From positions 1-64,000 of the forward strand of contig NZ_FNDW01000010.1 in NCBI RefSeq assembly GCF_900099685.1: 64,000 nucleotides of DNA, given 5' to 3'. Below are positions 45,676-54,760 of the stretch, in pieces (positions within the stretch are counted from its first letter, which is position 1; every line of letters starts with the position of its first letter). The stretch is from Chryseobacterium taeanense. GTDB lineage: Bacteria; Bacteroidota; Bacteroidia; Flavobacteriales; Weeksellaceae. The notes beneath the pieces were generated by a model that saw only the letters and a program-made list of their open reading frames with translations, ran no database searches and was not told the DNA's origin. The position numbers and the translations under genes are program-made.

Positions 45676-46086
45676 ATGGCAACAAATTCAAGAGGAATTT
45701 TAAAATTCAACGGAGGCGAAGGTCAGAAATTATTAAAACTGAACTACAGTGTTTCAAGATCTACGGATGTATCAGGAAGAGTAGCTTCAGACCCTTCAAA
45801 CGCATTGATTAAAGTTACAGTCGAAGCTACTGAAAAATCAGACATTCTTGAAAGCTTACTCAACGGAAAATACAAACCTACAACAGGGGAAATCACTTTC
45901 AACAAATCTCACGAAGAAGGAACTTTAATTACTTTAAACTGGGAAAACGGATACGTGATCCAGCATGAAGTAGATTTCGACGCTGTAGACGAAAACAGTA
46001 TGCTTATAAGTTTTGTTATAAGTGCCGAAACAATCGATTACGGAAATTCCAAGTACGAAGGGCTTTGGCCAAGCAGTGGTAACTAA
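45676..46086 (+). CDS. tssD: Type VI secretion tube protein TssD (Hcp-like), copy 2
   Basis: A 136-residue twin of the copy at 36530. The proteins are identical at 131 of 134 aligned positions, but the genes differ at many third codon positions, so this is an old, selectively maintained pair and not a recent duplication. Different TssD subunits can be tied to different effectors; here copy 2 follows the effector/immunity pair as a separate transcription unit. Ends in SSGN and then a terminator. Confidence 0.93.
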   Translation: MATNSRGILKFNGGEGQKLLKLNYSVSRSTDVSGRVASDPSNALIKVTVEATEKSDILESLLNGKYKPTTGEITFNKSHEEGTLITLNWENGYVIQHEVDFDAVDENSMLISFVISAETIDYGNSKYEGLWPSSGN

Positions 46087-46121
46087 TACCAGCAATCATC
46101 TTAGTAAACATAAAAATTGGT

Positions 46122-46163
46122 ACAGAATAGTTATTTCATCAGAAGTAGCTATTCTGTTTTTTT
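46122..46163 (+). terminator. Terminator of tssD copy 2
   Basis: ACAGAATAG pairs with CTATTCTGT around an 18-base loop, then T6. Confidence 0.7.
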
Positions 46164-46291
46164 ATTGACGTAAATTAAATTAAAATATGCTGTTTTTACG
46201 CTTTTATATTCAATAAGGAAATTTAGATGTAACCGTCGAGTAAGAACAAGAGACTTGCATCGATGCAAGCAAGATGCATGTGAGGCAGCAG

Positions 46292-46440
46292 ACAAGGGGC
46301 TCTCATCGGGCGAGATAAGAAGGTTATCTCGAGCGTGATAAGGTGTTCTCATCGACCGATGAGAGTGCCTCTCGGAAATTGAATACGATTTGTAGAAAAT
46401 GACAACCAGTTGTAGAATGATGAGGCTGCTCTCCAAGTCA
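46292..46440. repeat. Array of about seven degenerate 20-bp-phased units
   Basis: A core tetrad (TCTC or TTGT) recurs at 46301, 46327, 46347, 46370, 46390, 46410 and 46430, that is with spacings 26, 20, 23, 20, 20, 20. Units 5 and 6 read TTGTAGAA, like the tssD operator. Units 1-3 contain nested inverted repeats (GAGATAA/TTATCTC; CTCATCG/CGATGAG). The patch is clearly richer in G and C than its surroundings. A perfect palindrome CTTGCATCGATGCAAG (46254-46269) precedes it. Confidence 0.55.
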
Positions 46441-46541
46441 CCACTTTGCTAATCAATTATTTTGAAAAGTTAATAAATGTTATAAAATACCAGGTAAGTC
46501 GGAAATTTAGTATCTTTAATATCATTTAAAAATAAAAAAGA

Positions 46542-46892
46542 ATGGAAGCGTACAATTTTGAAACGGCAATTAAACCCTTTTTTTGGGTAGCCTCAGAAAA
46601 GACTTTTTCAGTATGTTTAAATGCAGGAACCTACAAACCCGAAATTTTTGAGTGGCGGAAAGAGGAAGGTTTTGAAGGCAACGGATACGACTGGGCTTCG
46701 CTGGCGAAGGTTTTCGTAGAAGAAAAAATGCCCGACCTGGCAGACGAGATCAAATTCGATCCGGAAGCCGATATGTTCTGCGCCTATTCCGAGAATCCTG
46801 AACGCTTAAAAGACTTTATCAAAGAGTTCAAGAAAACCTGTGAAGACGAAGTTCAGATCCAGGATCTCTTCCTCAAAGCAGAAATAGACTAA
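46542..46892 (+). CDS. Imm51-like immunity protein (orphan)
   Basis: A 116-residue acidic, soluble protein. The pattern FEWRKEEGFEGNGYDWASLAKVF, then DEIKFDPEADMFCAYSEN, is as I recall typical of the Imm51 family of polymorphic-toxin immunity proteins (the first motif is quoted in pieces here). No toxin gene lies beside it. The place at the end of the T6SS island suggests protection against an incoming effector or against kin. Family call moderate. Confidence 0.55.
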   Translation: MEAYNFETAIKPFFWVASEKTFSVCLNAGTYKPEIFEWRKEEGFEGNGYDWASLAKVFVEEKMPDLADEIKFDPEADMFCAYSENPERLKDFIKEFKKTCEDEVQIQDLFLKAEID

Positions 46893-46901
46893 AATAGAAT
46901 A

Positions 46902-46925
46902 AAAGGCCTCCATGAGGTCTTTTTC
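46902..46925 (+). terminator. Terminator of the Imm51-like gene
   Basis: AAAGGCCTC with GAGGTCTTT (one G-T) around the loop CAT, then TTC. Confidence 0.6.
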
Positions 46926-47068
46926 ATTTATAAATCTCTGTACTAATTGAACTCATGGAATTAAGGTTCGGCAGTTTAATTGTATTTATCTTATAAAATC
47001 TCAATATTAAAAAAGCACATCCCGAATAAATTCAATAAGTTTGCAACAGCTTTCCCAAAAATAGCACC

Positions 47069-48397
47069 ATGTCCGGAAACATTCTCATCATCGATGACGA
47101 GATCAAGCTCCTGAAACTTTTAGGAATGATTCTCTCCCAGGAAAATTTTACCGTAAAAGAAGCATCTACCGCGAGATCGGCAATGACGATGCTTGAGCAA
47201 TATGAATTCGATGTCGTATTAAGCGATGTCAGGCTGCCCGATGCCTTTGGCGTAGACCTTGTAAAAACCATCAAAACCAAATATCCGTATTTGGAAATTA
47301 TTCTCATGACTGCTTTCGGAAATATTACAGATGCCGTACAGGCTATGAGAAACGGCGCGTATGACTATCTGGTGAAAGGTGATGACAACGAGAAAATAAT
47401 TCCGCTCGTATATAAGGCGCTGGATAAAGCCAAAGACAATGCTGCAAAGAAAGCACAGAAACATAATACCATTCAGAAAGGTTTTGAAGCCATTGTCGGG
47501 GCTTCACCGCTTATTCTTCAGGCAAAAAAGCTCGCAGAAAAAGTAGCGGTTACCGATGCTACCGTACTGCTGACCGGCGAAACAGGTACCGGGAAAGAAG
47601 TTTTTGCGAATGCCATCCACCAGGGAAGTGAACGGAAAAAGAATAATTTTGTTGCCATCAACTGTTCGGCATTCAGCAAAGAAATATTGGAAAGCGAACT
47701 TTTCGGACATAAAGCAGGCGCATTTACCGGCGCTGTAAAAGATAAAAAAGGTCTTGTAGAAGAAGCCAACAACGGGACTTTATTTCTTGATGAAATTGGT
47801 GAGATGCCAATCGAGCTTCAGGCAAAATTATTGCGTGTTCTGGAAACCGGAGAATTCATCAAAATGGGTGAAACAAAAGTTTCTAAATCAGACTTCAGAT
47901 TGATTGCTGCTACGAATCGTGACCTGGAAGAAGAAATAAAACAGGGGAATTTCCGTGAAGATCTTTATTTCAGGTTGAATGTTTTTGAAATCCGCCTTCC
48001 CGCACTTCGCGAAAGAAAACAAGACTTGAAAGCGTTGGCTAAAAATTTTATTGATGTATTCTCTCAAAAGCTGAATATTTCCGACATTCAGGTGACCCCG
48101 GAGTACTTTAAAGCGTTAGAAAAAAACGACTGGAAAGGGAATATCCGCGAGCTGCGGAATACCATAGAACGAAGCCTTATTCTCATGAATAATAATATTC
48201 TTGATGAAGAAAATTTACCACAATATTCCGGTAAAATTTCAGATGAAAAAGATTCTTTCAGCATGAGATCTCTTGAAAAAGAGCACATTCAGAAAGTTAT
48301 ACAATACACCAAAGGCAACAAAGCAGAGGCCGCAAGGCTGCTCGAGATCGGGATCGCAACCTTATATCGTAAACTTGAAGAATATCATTTGAGATAA
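47069..48397 (+). CDS. Sigma-54-dependent response regulator (NtrC family)
   Basis: A 442-residue regulator. The receiver domain (1-120) has phospho-acceptor Asp53 in VVLSDVRLPD. The AAA+ sigma-54 activator domain (about 145-380) has Walker A GETGTGKE, the GAFTGA loop in KAGAFTGAVKDKK and LFLDEIGEM. The Fis-type helix-turn-helix at the end reads NKAEAARLLEIGIATLYRKL. It is followed by a terminator and then the kdp operon, and is the only response regulator in the locus. It is therefore the likely partner of the histidine kinase at 55909 and regulator of kdp, in place of KdpE. Confidence 0.92.
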   Translation: MSGNILIIDDEIKLLKLLGMILSQENFTVKEASTARSAMTMLEQYEFDVVLSDVRLPDAFGVDLVKTIKTKYPYLEIILMTAFGNITDAVQAMRNGAYDYLVKGDDNEKIIPLVYKALDKAKDNAAKKAQKHNTIQKGFEAIVGASPLILQAKKLAEKVAVTDATVLLTGETGTGKEVFANAIHQGSERKKNNFVAINCSAFSKEILESELFGHKAGAFTGAVKDKKGLVEEANNGTLFLDEIGEMPIELQAKLLRVLETGEFIKMGETKVSKSDFRLIAATNRDLEEEIKQGNFREDLYFRLNVFEIRLPALRERKQDLKALAKNFIDVFSQKLNISDIQVTPEYFKALEKNDWKGNIRELRNTIERSLILMNNNILDEENLPQYSGKISDEKDSFSMRSLEKEHIQKVIQYTKGNKAEAARLLEIGIATLYRKLEEYHLR

Positions 48398-48514
48398 AGC
48401 AGGCAAACGTTTCGTCCAGTCGAGTGAAATTCTGAAAGAATTTTTCAATTACAGATCAAATTCTACCATAACACAAAGACTTTACAATAAAAACGTCTTA
48501 TCATTTTAATAACG

Positions 48515-48538
48515 AGCCTATCATTTTGATAGGCTTTT
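48515..48538 (+). terminator. Terminator between the regulator and kdp
   Basis: AGCCTATCA pairs perfectly with TGATAGGCT around TTT and is followed by TTTTG. Confidence 0.8.
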
Positions 48539-48610
48539 GTGTTTTCTGACATTTGCTTTGAATGTAATAAGGTGTTTATTTTCAGTTAGTTGAATTTGTT
48601 ATTTCTTAAA

Positions 48611-48626
48611 TGGAATTCCTTTTGGC
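48611..48626 (+). promoter_or_regulatory. Weak sigma-54-like site upstream of kdp
   Basis: TGGAATTCCTTTTGGC keeps the -24 GG and a TTGG where TTGC is expected at -12. It is 30 bp before the first small ORF. One key base is off, so this is a candidate only. Confidence 0.25.
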
Positions 48627-48655
48627 ATTAAGGATAAAGAATAAAATATTAAACA

Positions 48656-48763
48656 ATGTCAATTTCAAGAAAAACATTTAAAAAACCAGAGCACTCAAAA
48701 CTGAGCCTGCTGATCGTTTCGTATGCAGTATTCACCATTCTAACCCTCATTGTTACGATATGA
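48656..48763 (+). CDS. 35-residue single-helix membrane ORF upstream of kdpF
   Basis: ATG to TGA. The basic start MSISRKTFKKPEHSK is followed by one hydrophobic helix (LSLLIVSYAVFTILTLIVTI). Its stop overlaps the ATG of the next mini-ORF (ATGA), the typical sign of coupled genes. No family recognised; possibly an additional small Kdp-associated peptide. Confidence 0.5.
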   Translation: MSISRKTFKKPEHSKLSLLIVSYAVFTILTLIVTI

Positions 48764-48843
48764 TGCTGTTGTGTCTGATAATTTTGTGTGCGGTCCTTTT
48801 CTGGATCCTCTACCGTTCCGTTAATTTCTTTGATAAAATATAA
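48760..48843 (+). CDS. 27-residue membrane mini-ORF upstream of kdpF
   Basis: Encodes MMLLCLIILCAVLFWILYRS then VNFFDKI: one transmembrane helix and a short polar tail. It overlaps the upstream ORF by 4 bp and ends 2 bp before the kdpF ATG. It may be a second KdpF-like peptide. Too short for homology by eye. Confidence 0.5.
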   Translation: MMLLCLIILCAVLFWILYRSVNFFDKI

Positions 48844-48845
48844 TT

Positions 48846-48923
48846 ATGTGGAGTTTATTTTTTCTATCCATTATGGCCTTCGGGTACATCTGCTACGTCT
48901 TAATGAAACCCGAAAAATTTTAA
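48846..48923 (+). CDS. kdpF: KdpF small subunit
   Basis: A 25-residue peptide, MWSLFFLSIMAFGYICYVLM then KPEKF. The single helix and the ending (Y-L/V-x-x-P/A-EKF) match KdpF, which stabilises the Kdp complex. It lies 9 bp before kdpA, the canonical place. Confidence 0.8.
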   Translation: MWSLFFLSIMAFGYICYVLMKPEKF

Positions 48924-48932
48924 CCTGAAACA

Positions 48933-50627
48933 ATGAATACAGAAATCTTAGGCATTATTGTCATGTTTGTCATTACCTTAGCAATCGGTGTTTTTCTAGG
49001 AAAATACATTGCTGATGTTTACGGCTATAAAAAAACTTTTTTAGATAAAATTTTTCAGCCGGTCGAAAATCTCATCTATAAAATATCCGGCATCAACCCA
49101 AATAAACAGATGAGCTGGAAACAGAATATGTTTGCCATGCTTACCATTAACCTTGTTTGGTTTATCATCGGTTTTTTTATTTTAATGAATCAGTCATGGT
49201 TGCCTTTAAATCCCGACGGAAATCCGAATATGTCACCCGATCTGGCTTTCAATACGGCCATTTCCTTTTTAGTTAATTGCAACCTGCAACACTATTCCGG
49301 AGAAACCGGATTGAGCTATCTTGGTCAGCTTTATCTGATGTTCTTACAATTTGTATCGGCAGCCACAGGTATGGCCGCTATGGCAGTGCTCTTTAAAGCA
49401 TTTAAAGATAAAACAACCACAGAACTGGGTAATTTTTACGACTTTTTCACAAAATCCGTGATTCGTATTTTAATTCCGATAAGTATTGTTGTCGCATTTA
49501 TCCTTTCTGCTAATGGAAGCCCGATGACCTTTGAAGGAAAAGATCATATTACGACACTTGAAGGGCAGAAAGCAGACGTTTCCCGAGGTCCGGCAGCGGC
49601 ATTTATTGCCATAAAGCACGTAGGGACAAACGGCGGCGGATTTTTTGGAACCAACTCTGCACATCCGTTGGAAAATCCTAATTATCTCACCAATATGACC
49701 GAAATGATTGTACAGATGGTTATTCCTTTCGCTTTGGTTTTTGCACTTGGATTTTATTTAAAGAAGAAAAAACTTTCATGGACTATTTTTACCGTAATGA
49801 CGATCGGCTTTCTGGCCTTAGCCATTCCGAATATTATTAATGAAACAAATGGGAACCCATTAATTACGCAAATGGGTACAGATCCTCACCTCGGAGCCAT
49901 GGAAGGAAAGGAAATCCGTTTCGGAAGTGCAGCATCCGCTTATTGGAGTATTGCCACAACAGTAATCTCAACCGGTTCTGTGAATGCCATGCACGACAGC
50001 ACTATGCCACTTTCGGGAATGAACGAGCTGCTTGCCATGATGATTAACTGCTTCTATGGAGGCTGTGGCGTGGGAATTCTGAACTACTTTATCTTCATCA
50101 TCCTTGCCGTATTCATAAGCGGACTGATGGTAGGAAGAACTCCTGAATTTTTAGGTAAAAAAATTGAAGCGAAAGAAATGAAAATTGCTATGATTGTCGC
50201 TCTATTCCATCCGTTTTTAATTTTAGTAGGAACAGCTTTAACAGCTTACCTTCCTGAGTTTGGAGCAAAAACACTTAATAATCCAGGATTCCATGGCTTC
50301 AGTGAAATGTTGTATGAATTTACCTCATCTTCCGCAAACAACGGTTCCGGATTTGAAGGCTTGGGCGACAATACACCATGGTGGAATATTTCGACTGGAA
50401 TTGTTTTGCTTCTTTCAAGATTCATCCCAATCATCGGTCCTGTTGCTATTGCAGGATTGCTGGCTCAGAAGAAATACATTCCTGAAAGTGCCGGAACGTT
50501 GAAAACAGATACTGCCACTTTCGGATTCATGACCTTAGCCGTTATCTTACTGATTGCTGCGTTATCCTTCTTCCCCGTGCTAACTTTAGGACCTATCGCA
50601 GAACAATTGCAATATTTTTCTAAATAA
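48933..50627 (+). CDS. kdpA: Potassium-transporting ATPase subunit A
   Basis: The 564-residue channel-like, K+-binding subunit with about ten transmembrane helices. Selectivity-loop segments are recognisable: AISFLVNCNLQHYSGETGLSY, KHVGTNGGGFFGTNSAHPLENP (read in pieces), and SSANNGSGFEGL. It takes up K+ with the energy supplied by KdpB when potassium is scarce. Confidence 0.97.
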   Translation: MNTEILGIIVMFVITLAIGVFLGKYIADVYGYKKTFLDKIFQPVENLIYKISGINPNKQMSWKQNMFAMLTINLVWFIIGFFILMNQSWLPLNPDGNPNMSPDLAFNTAISFLVNCNLQHYSGETGLSYLGQLYLMFLQFVSAATGMAAMAVLFKAFKDKTTTELGNFYDFFTKSVIRILIPISIVVAFILSANGSPMTFEGKDHITTLEGQKADVSRGPAAAFIAIKHVGTNGGGFFGTNSAHPLENPNYLTNMTEMIVQMVIPFALVFALGFYLKKKKLSWTIFTVMTIGFLALAIPNIINETNGNPLITQMGTDPHLGAMEGKEIRFGSAASAYWSIATTVISTGSVNAMHDSTMPLSGMNELLAMMINCFYGGCGVGILNYFIFIILAVFISGLMVGRTPEFLGKKIEAKEMKIAMIVALFHPFLILVGTALTAYLPEFGAKTLNNPGFHGFSEMLYEFTSSSANNGSGFEGLGDNTPWWNISTGIVLLLSRFIPIIGPVAIAGLLAQKKYIPESAGTLKTDTATFGFMTLAVILLIAALSFFPVLTLGPIAEQLQYFSK

Positions 50628-50634
50628 ATAATTA

Positions 50635-50749
50635 AACCATTAAGACTTACTTAAGAAGTTAAGAATAGTAATTTCATCAAATTAAGCTTTAAAATATTCT
50701 TTGAATATTTCTTAACCCAGACTTAACTCCTTAAAAACTCTTAATGGTT
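50635..50749. repeat. Inverted repeat element between kdpA and kdpB
   Basis: AACCATTAAGA (50635-50645) and TCTTAATGGTT (50739-50749) are perfect complements enclosing a TTAAG-rich spacer. The ATG at 50744 lies inside the right arm, so it is unlikely to be the real kdpB start. Confidence 0.6.
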
Positions 50750-50776
50750 CAAATAAAAAATAAATCATTCAAAGCA

Positions 50777-52816
50777 ATGAAAAATCAATCACAGACTTTA
50801 TTTCAGAAAGATCTGGTTAACGAAGCCATTCAACAATCTTTCGTTAAGCTGAATCCGAAAATTATGTTTAAAAATCCGGTCATGTTCCTGGTGGAAATCG
50901 GAACCGTGGTTATGCTCATCGTAAGCTTGTTTAGCTTAAGCGGTGATCGCTCACAAGGCAGTTTCAGTTATAATTTTTTAGTTTTTATCATCTTATTTTT
51001 CACCGTTTTATTTGCCAATTTTGCCGAAGCTATCGCCGAAGCAAGAGGAAAAGCGCAGGCAGACACATTGAGAAAAACTCGTGAAGAAACCCCTGCAAAA
51101 TTGGTCATCAACAACAAACAGGGATTTCAGGTAGAAACCGTACTTAAAAAATCAGCCGAGATGAAGCTGGGAGATATTTTCTTGTGCGAAGCCGGAGATC
51201 AGATCCCTATGGATGGTGAGATTATTGAAGGGTTGGCTACCATCGACGAATCTGCCATTACCGGAGAAAGTGCCCCTGTAATTCGCGAGGCAGGAGGGGA
51301 TAAAAGCTCAGTAACCGGTGGCACTAAAGTCCTTTCCGACAGAATTAAAGTAAAAGTAACGACAAAACCGGGAGAATCTTTTCTGGACAAAATGATTGCC
51401 CTGGTAGAAGGTGCTTCAAGACAAAAAACACCGAACGAAATCGCACTCACTATATTATTGGCAGGGTTTACATTAACCTTTATTATTGTTACCGTTACCC
51501 TGAAACCTTTTGCAGATTATGCGCAGACACCGATTACCATCGCAGCATTCATTTCACTTTTCGTTTGCCTTATTCCTACAACAATCGGCGGTCTGCTCTC
51601 TGCGATCGGTATTGCGGGGATGGACAGAGCTTTAAGAGCCAATGTAATCACAAAAAGTGGTAAAGCCGTGGAAACGGCCGGAGATATTGATGTTCTCCTT
51701 TTGGATAAAACCGGAACCATCACCATCGGTAACAGAAAGGCAACACAATTTCATCCTTCAAACAATATTCAGCTTGATGAATTTATCAAAGCTGCTGCAT
51801 TGAGTTCTGTTGCTGATGAAACGCCTGAAGGCAAATCAATCATTGAATTAAGCCAGCTGAAACCTGAAGAACTGCTTGTTCCGAATCCTGTGTATATCGA
51901 TTTTACAGCAGAAACAAGAACTTCAGGAATTGATTTTGAAAATACGAGAATCCGAAAAGGAGCGTATGATACGATTAAAAAATTATCGGAAAAGGCAGGA
52001 AATGTTTTTCCGCAGGAAACTCAGGAAGCCGTAACCAAAATCTCGGAAAACGGAGGGACACCATTGGTTGTTTCTGTTAATGAAAAGGTTTGGGGGGTAA
52101 TCGAACTTCAGGATATCATCAAAACAGGGATTCAGGAACGTTTTCAACGATTAAGAAAAATGGGTGTAAAAACCGTGATGGTAACAGGTGATAATCCTTT
52201 AACCGCAAAATTTATCGCAGAAAAAGCAGGGGTGGATGATTTTATTGCCGAAGCCAAGCCGGAAGACAAGATGAATTATATCAAAAAAGAACAGCAGGAA
52301 GGAAAACTGGTCGCGATGATGGGAGACGGAACGAATGACGCGCCAGCACTTGCCCAAGCCGATGTTGGTGTGGCTATGAACAGTGGAACTCAGGCAGCCA
52401 AAGAAGCAGGAAATATGGTAGACCTCGATAATGATCCTACGAAACTAATCGAAATTGTAGAAATCGGAAAACAATTATTGATGACCAGAGGAACACTCAC
52501 TACATTCAGCATTGCGAATGATGTTGCTAAATATTTTGCGATCATTCCTGCGTTATTTATTACTTTTATTCCAGCCCTTCAGAAGCTGAATATCATGAAC
52601 CTTCACAGCCCGGAATCAGCGATTTTGTCAGCCATTATTTTTAATGCGATTATTATTCCGATCCTTATTCCGTTGGCCTTGAAAGGGGTGGCTTATAAAC
52701 CGATCGGGGCAAGTGCCTTATTAAGAAGAAATCTTTTAATCTATGGACTGGGAGGAATTATAGCGCCATTCATAGGGATTAAGCTCATCGATTTAGGAAT
52801 CAGTGTTTTCTTTTAA
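50777..52816 (+). CDS. kdpB: Potassium-transporting ATPase subunit B (P-type ATPase)
   Basis: The 679-residue catalytic P-type ATPase. The phosphorylation motif DKTGT is in [12 protein letters not shown], the actuator loop is TGESAPV, and the nucleotide/hinge motif is [18 protein letters not shown]. About seven membrane helices. The frame opens at 50744, but that ATG is in the repeat element; the ATG at 50777 ([10 protein letters not shown]) is preferred. Hydrolyses ATP to drive K+ uptake through KdpA. Confidence 0.97.
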   Translation: MKNQSQTLFQKDLVNEAIQQSFVKLNPKIMFKNPVMFLVEIGTVVMLIVSLFSLSGDRSQGSFSYNFLVFIILFFTVLFANFAEAIAEARGKAQADTLRKTREETPAKLVINNKQGFQVETVLKKSAEMKLGDIFLCEAGDQIPMDGEIIEGLATIDESAITGESAPVIREAGGDKSSVTGGTKVLSDRIKVKVTTKPGESFLDKMIALVEGASRQKTPNEIALTILLAGFTLTFIIVTVTLKPFADYAQTPITIAAFISLFVCLIPTTIGGLLSAIGIAGMDRALRANVITKSGKAVETAGDIDVLLLDKTGTITIGNRKATQFHPSNNIQLDEFIKAAALSSVADETPEGKSIIELSQLKPEELLVPNPVYIDFTAETRTSGIDFENTRIRKGAYDTIKKLSEKAGNVFPQETQEAVTKISENGGTPLVVSVNEKVWGVIELQDIIKTGIQERFQRLRKMGVKTVMVTGDNPLTAKFIAEKAGVDDFIAEAKPEDKMNYIKKEQQEGKLVAMMGDGTNDAPALAQADVGVAMNSGTQAAKEAGNMVDLDNDPTKLIEIVEIGKQLLMTRGTLTTFSIANDVAKYFAIIPALFITFIPALQKLNIMNLHSPESAILSAIIFNAIIIPILIPLALKGVAYKPIGASALLRRNLLIYGLGGIIAPFIGIKLIDLGISVFF

Positions 52817-52827
52817 AGGCTGGAAGC

Positions 52828-52938
52828 TGGAAGTTAGATGCTGGAAGTATAATAGCATGCCGTTTTAATTAATTATTAAATGAAAAAGACTTGTGGCTGT
52901 TAATTATAACCAGTATAACTTCCATCATCCCGCTTCCA
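52828..52938. repeat. Inverted repeat element between kdpB and kdpC
   Basis: Left arm 52828-52851 (GGAAGTTAGATGCTGGAAGT inside) and right arm 52913-52938 are imperfect complements (the latter read in reverse gives GGAAGCGGGATGATGGAAGT). It is of the same style as other flavobacterial intergenic repeats and lies within the kdp operon; related bits (CTTCCATCTTCCAG) recur at about 54718-54740. Confidence 0.5.
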
Positions 52939-52979
52939 TCATCCATCATTCATCTTCATAACAACAAAAATTACTCAAA

Positions 52980-53528
52980 ATGAAAAATCATATTATAGCC
53001 GCATTAAAACTGACTCTCGTCATGCTTGTAATCGTTGGAATCTATTCAGGCATCGTGTATGCTGGCTCAAAAATTTTACCGACACAAGGAAATGCAGAGA
53101 TCATTAATTATAAAGGGCAGAAATTTTATGCCAATATTGGGCAGGAATTCAAATCTGCCAAATATTTTCACGGTCGTCCGTCTGCCGTAGACTACAATGC
53201 TGCCGGAAGCGCCGGAAGCAACAAAGGACCTAGTAATGAAGAATACCTGCAAATGGTTCAAAAAAGAATAGACACTCTAAAAATGCAGAATCCGGAAATG
53301 CATAATATAAAAGTTCCCGTAGAGCTGGTAACCGCCAGCGGAAGCGGACTGGATCCTGATATTTCTCCCGAAGGCGCTTTATATCAGGCAAAAAGAATTG
53401 CTAAAGAAAGAAATATTTCAATTGATAAAATTCAAAATCTTATTAACAATCAAACGGAAAAATCATTTTTCGGACCGTCTAAAGTCAATGTCTTAAAATT
53501 AAATATTGCACTTAACGAATTACACTAA
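52980..53528 (+). CDS. kdpC: Potassium-transporting ATPase subunit C
   Basis: The 182-residue Kdp subunit with one N-terminal helix (about 9-28). The conserved FHGRPSAVDYNAAGSAGSN, the TASGSGLDPDISPEGALYQ motif and the KVNVLKLNIALNEL ending are present. It contributes to ATP binding and complex stability. A porin gene starts 14 bp downstream. Confidence 0.96.
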   Translation: MKNHIIAALKLTLVMLVIVGIYSGIVYAGSKILPTQGNAEIINYKGQKFYANIGQEFKSAKYFHGRPSAVDYNAAGSAGSNKGPSNEEYLQMVQKRIDTLKMQNPEMHNIKVPVELVTASGSGLDPDISPEGALYQAKRIAKERNISIDKIQNLINNQTEKSFFGPSKVNVLKLNIALNELH

Positions 53529-53542
53529 TTTTATATTAACTC

Positions 53543-54628
53543 ATGAAAAAATATATTATTACAGGTTTTATTTTAGGAATATTTTTCCCAAAAGCACAGT
53601 CGGCAGACTCTTTAAAAACAAATAGTAAAATCAATTTTTCTGCCTATGCAGAATTATTCTATACTTATGATTTTAACGAGCCATCCAATCATATCCGTCA
53701 GAATTTTTTATACTCCTACAACCGTCATAATGAAGTGAACCTAAACCTTGGATTGGTAAAAGGTTCTTATCAGGACGAAAATTTCAGAGCAAATCTGGCT
53801 CTGATGGCGGGAACATATGCTCAGGATAATATGGCTGCTGAACAGGACGCACTACGCTATGTCAATGAAGCCAATATCGGAATCAAGATTTCAAAAAGCA
53901 AAAACTTATGGGTTGATGCCGGAATTATGCCGTCTCATATTGGATGGGAAAGTGCTATCGGAAAGGATAATACTAACCTGACGAGAAGTCTGGCTGCTGA
54001 AAATTCTCCGTATTTTGAAACCGGGGCTAAAATTTCCTATACTTCAGACAACGGAAAATGGTTCCTGAGCGGTCTTGTACTAAACGGTTGGCAGCGTATC
54101 GCTAAACCGGAAGGAAATCAAACCATTTCTTTCGGTCATCAGCTGACGTTTAAGCCTAATGAAAAAATTACCCTGAACAGCAGTTCTTTCATCGGAAACG
54201 ATAAAGCTAAAGATGATAAAAGAATGCGTTACTTCCACGATCTTTATGGAAGTTTTCAACTAACTAATCAGTTTTCGACAACACTTGGATTTGATATCGG
54301 TGCCGAACAAAAGGAAAAAGGCAGTGAAAGCTACAACATATGGTATTCACCGAATGTTTTATTAAAATATCAATTCGATAATCAATGGGCTTTAGCCGGG
54401 AGATTAGAATATTACAGCGATAAAAACGGAGTAATCATTAATACCGATACTCCAAACGGATTTCAGACTTTCGGATATTCCCTGAATGTAGATTACGCAA
54501 TTTCTAAAAATGTCGTCTTTAGGACGGAAGCAAGAAGTTTTAGTTCTAAAGATGCCATTTTCATGAAAAATGATGAATTTAAAAAAGAAAACTTTTTTAT
54601 AACGACAAGTTTGGCGGCCTGGTTTTGA
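53543..54628 (+). CDS. Outer-membrane porin-like beta-barrel in the kdp operon
   Basis: A 361-residue exported protein with signal peptide (about 1-20, PKAQSA) and many amphipathic strands ending in aromatic FFITTSLAAWF. It resembles Bacteroidetes BBP2-type porins. The position between kdpC and kdpD suggests a channel that lets K+ or other small solutes reach the periplasm. The link to potassium is by context only. Confidence 0.8.
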   Translation: MKKYIITGFILGIFFPKAQSADSLKTNSKINFSAYAELFYTYDFNEPSNHIRQNFLYSYNRHNEVNLNLGLVKGSYQDENFRANLALMAGTYAQDNMAAEQDALRYVNEANIGIKISKSKNLWVDAGIMPSHIGWESAIGKDNTNLTRSLAAENSPYFETGAKISYTSDNGKWFLSGLVLNGWQRIAKPEGNQTISFGHQLTFKPNEKITLNSSSFIGNDKAKDDKRMRYFHDLYGSFQLTNQFSTTLGFDIGAEQKEKGSESYNIWYSPNVLLKYQFDNQWALAGRLEYYSDKNGVIINTDTPNGFQTFGYSLNVDYAISKNVVFRTEARSFSSKDAIFMKNDEFKKENFFITTSLAAWF

Positions 54629-54760
54629 TGAACTGTTGCTGTGCGATAGATTCTGGAAATAAGTGAGTGTTTACTTTGTTAACCACAGATTTGCACGGAT
54701 TTTTACAGATGATTTTATCTTCCATCTTCCAGCGCCCATCACCCGGCATTTTACACCTCA

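Larger units (their letters stand above)
46087..46541 (+). other. 455-bp gap between tssD copy 2 and the Imm51-like gene
   Basis: Holds the tssD terminator, the palindrome at 46254, the phased array and, at 46511-46518, TATCTTTA, a one-base variant of the -7 element in front of the next gene. The only long reading frame across it (minus strand) is a by-product of the repeats. Confidence 0.5.

Noticed and set aside
36530..46086. Recent segmental duplication explaining the two tssD genes
   Set aside because: Silent sites differ widely and the neighbouring genes are not duplicated.
46149..46436. 95-codon minus-strand frame across the spacer after tssD copy 2
   Set aside because: It runs through the phased repeat array and the palindromes; its composition follows the repeat and no family is recognisable.
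46292..46440. CRISPR-like array after tssD copy 2
   Set aside because: Period of about 20 bp leaves no room for spacers, units are degenerate, and no cas genes are present.
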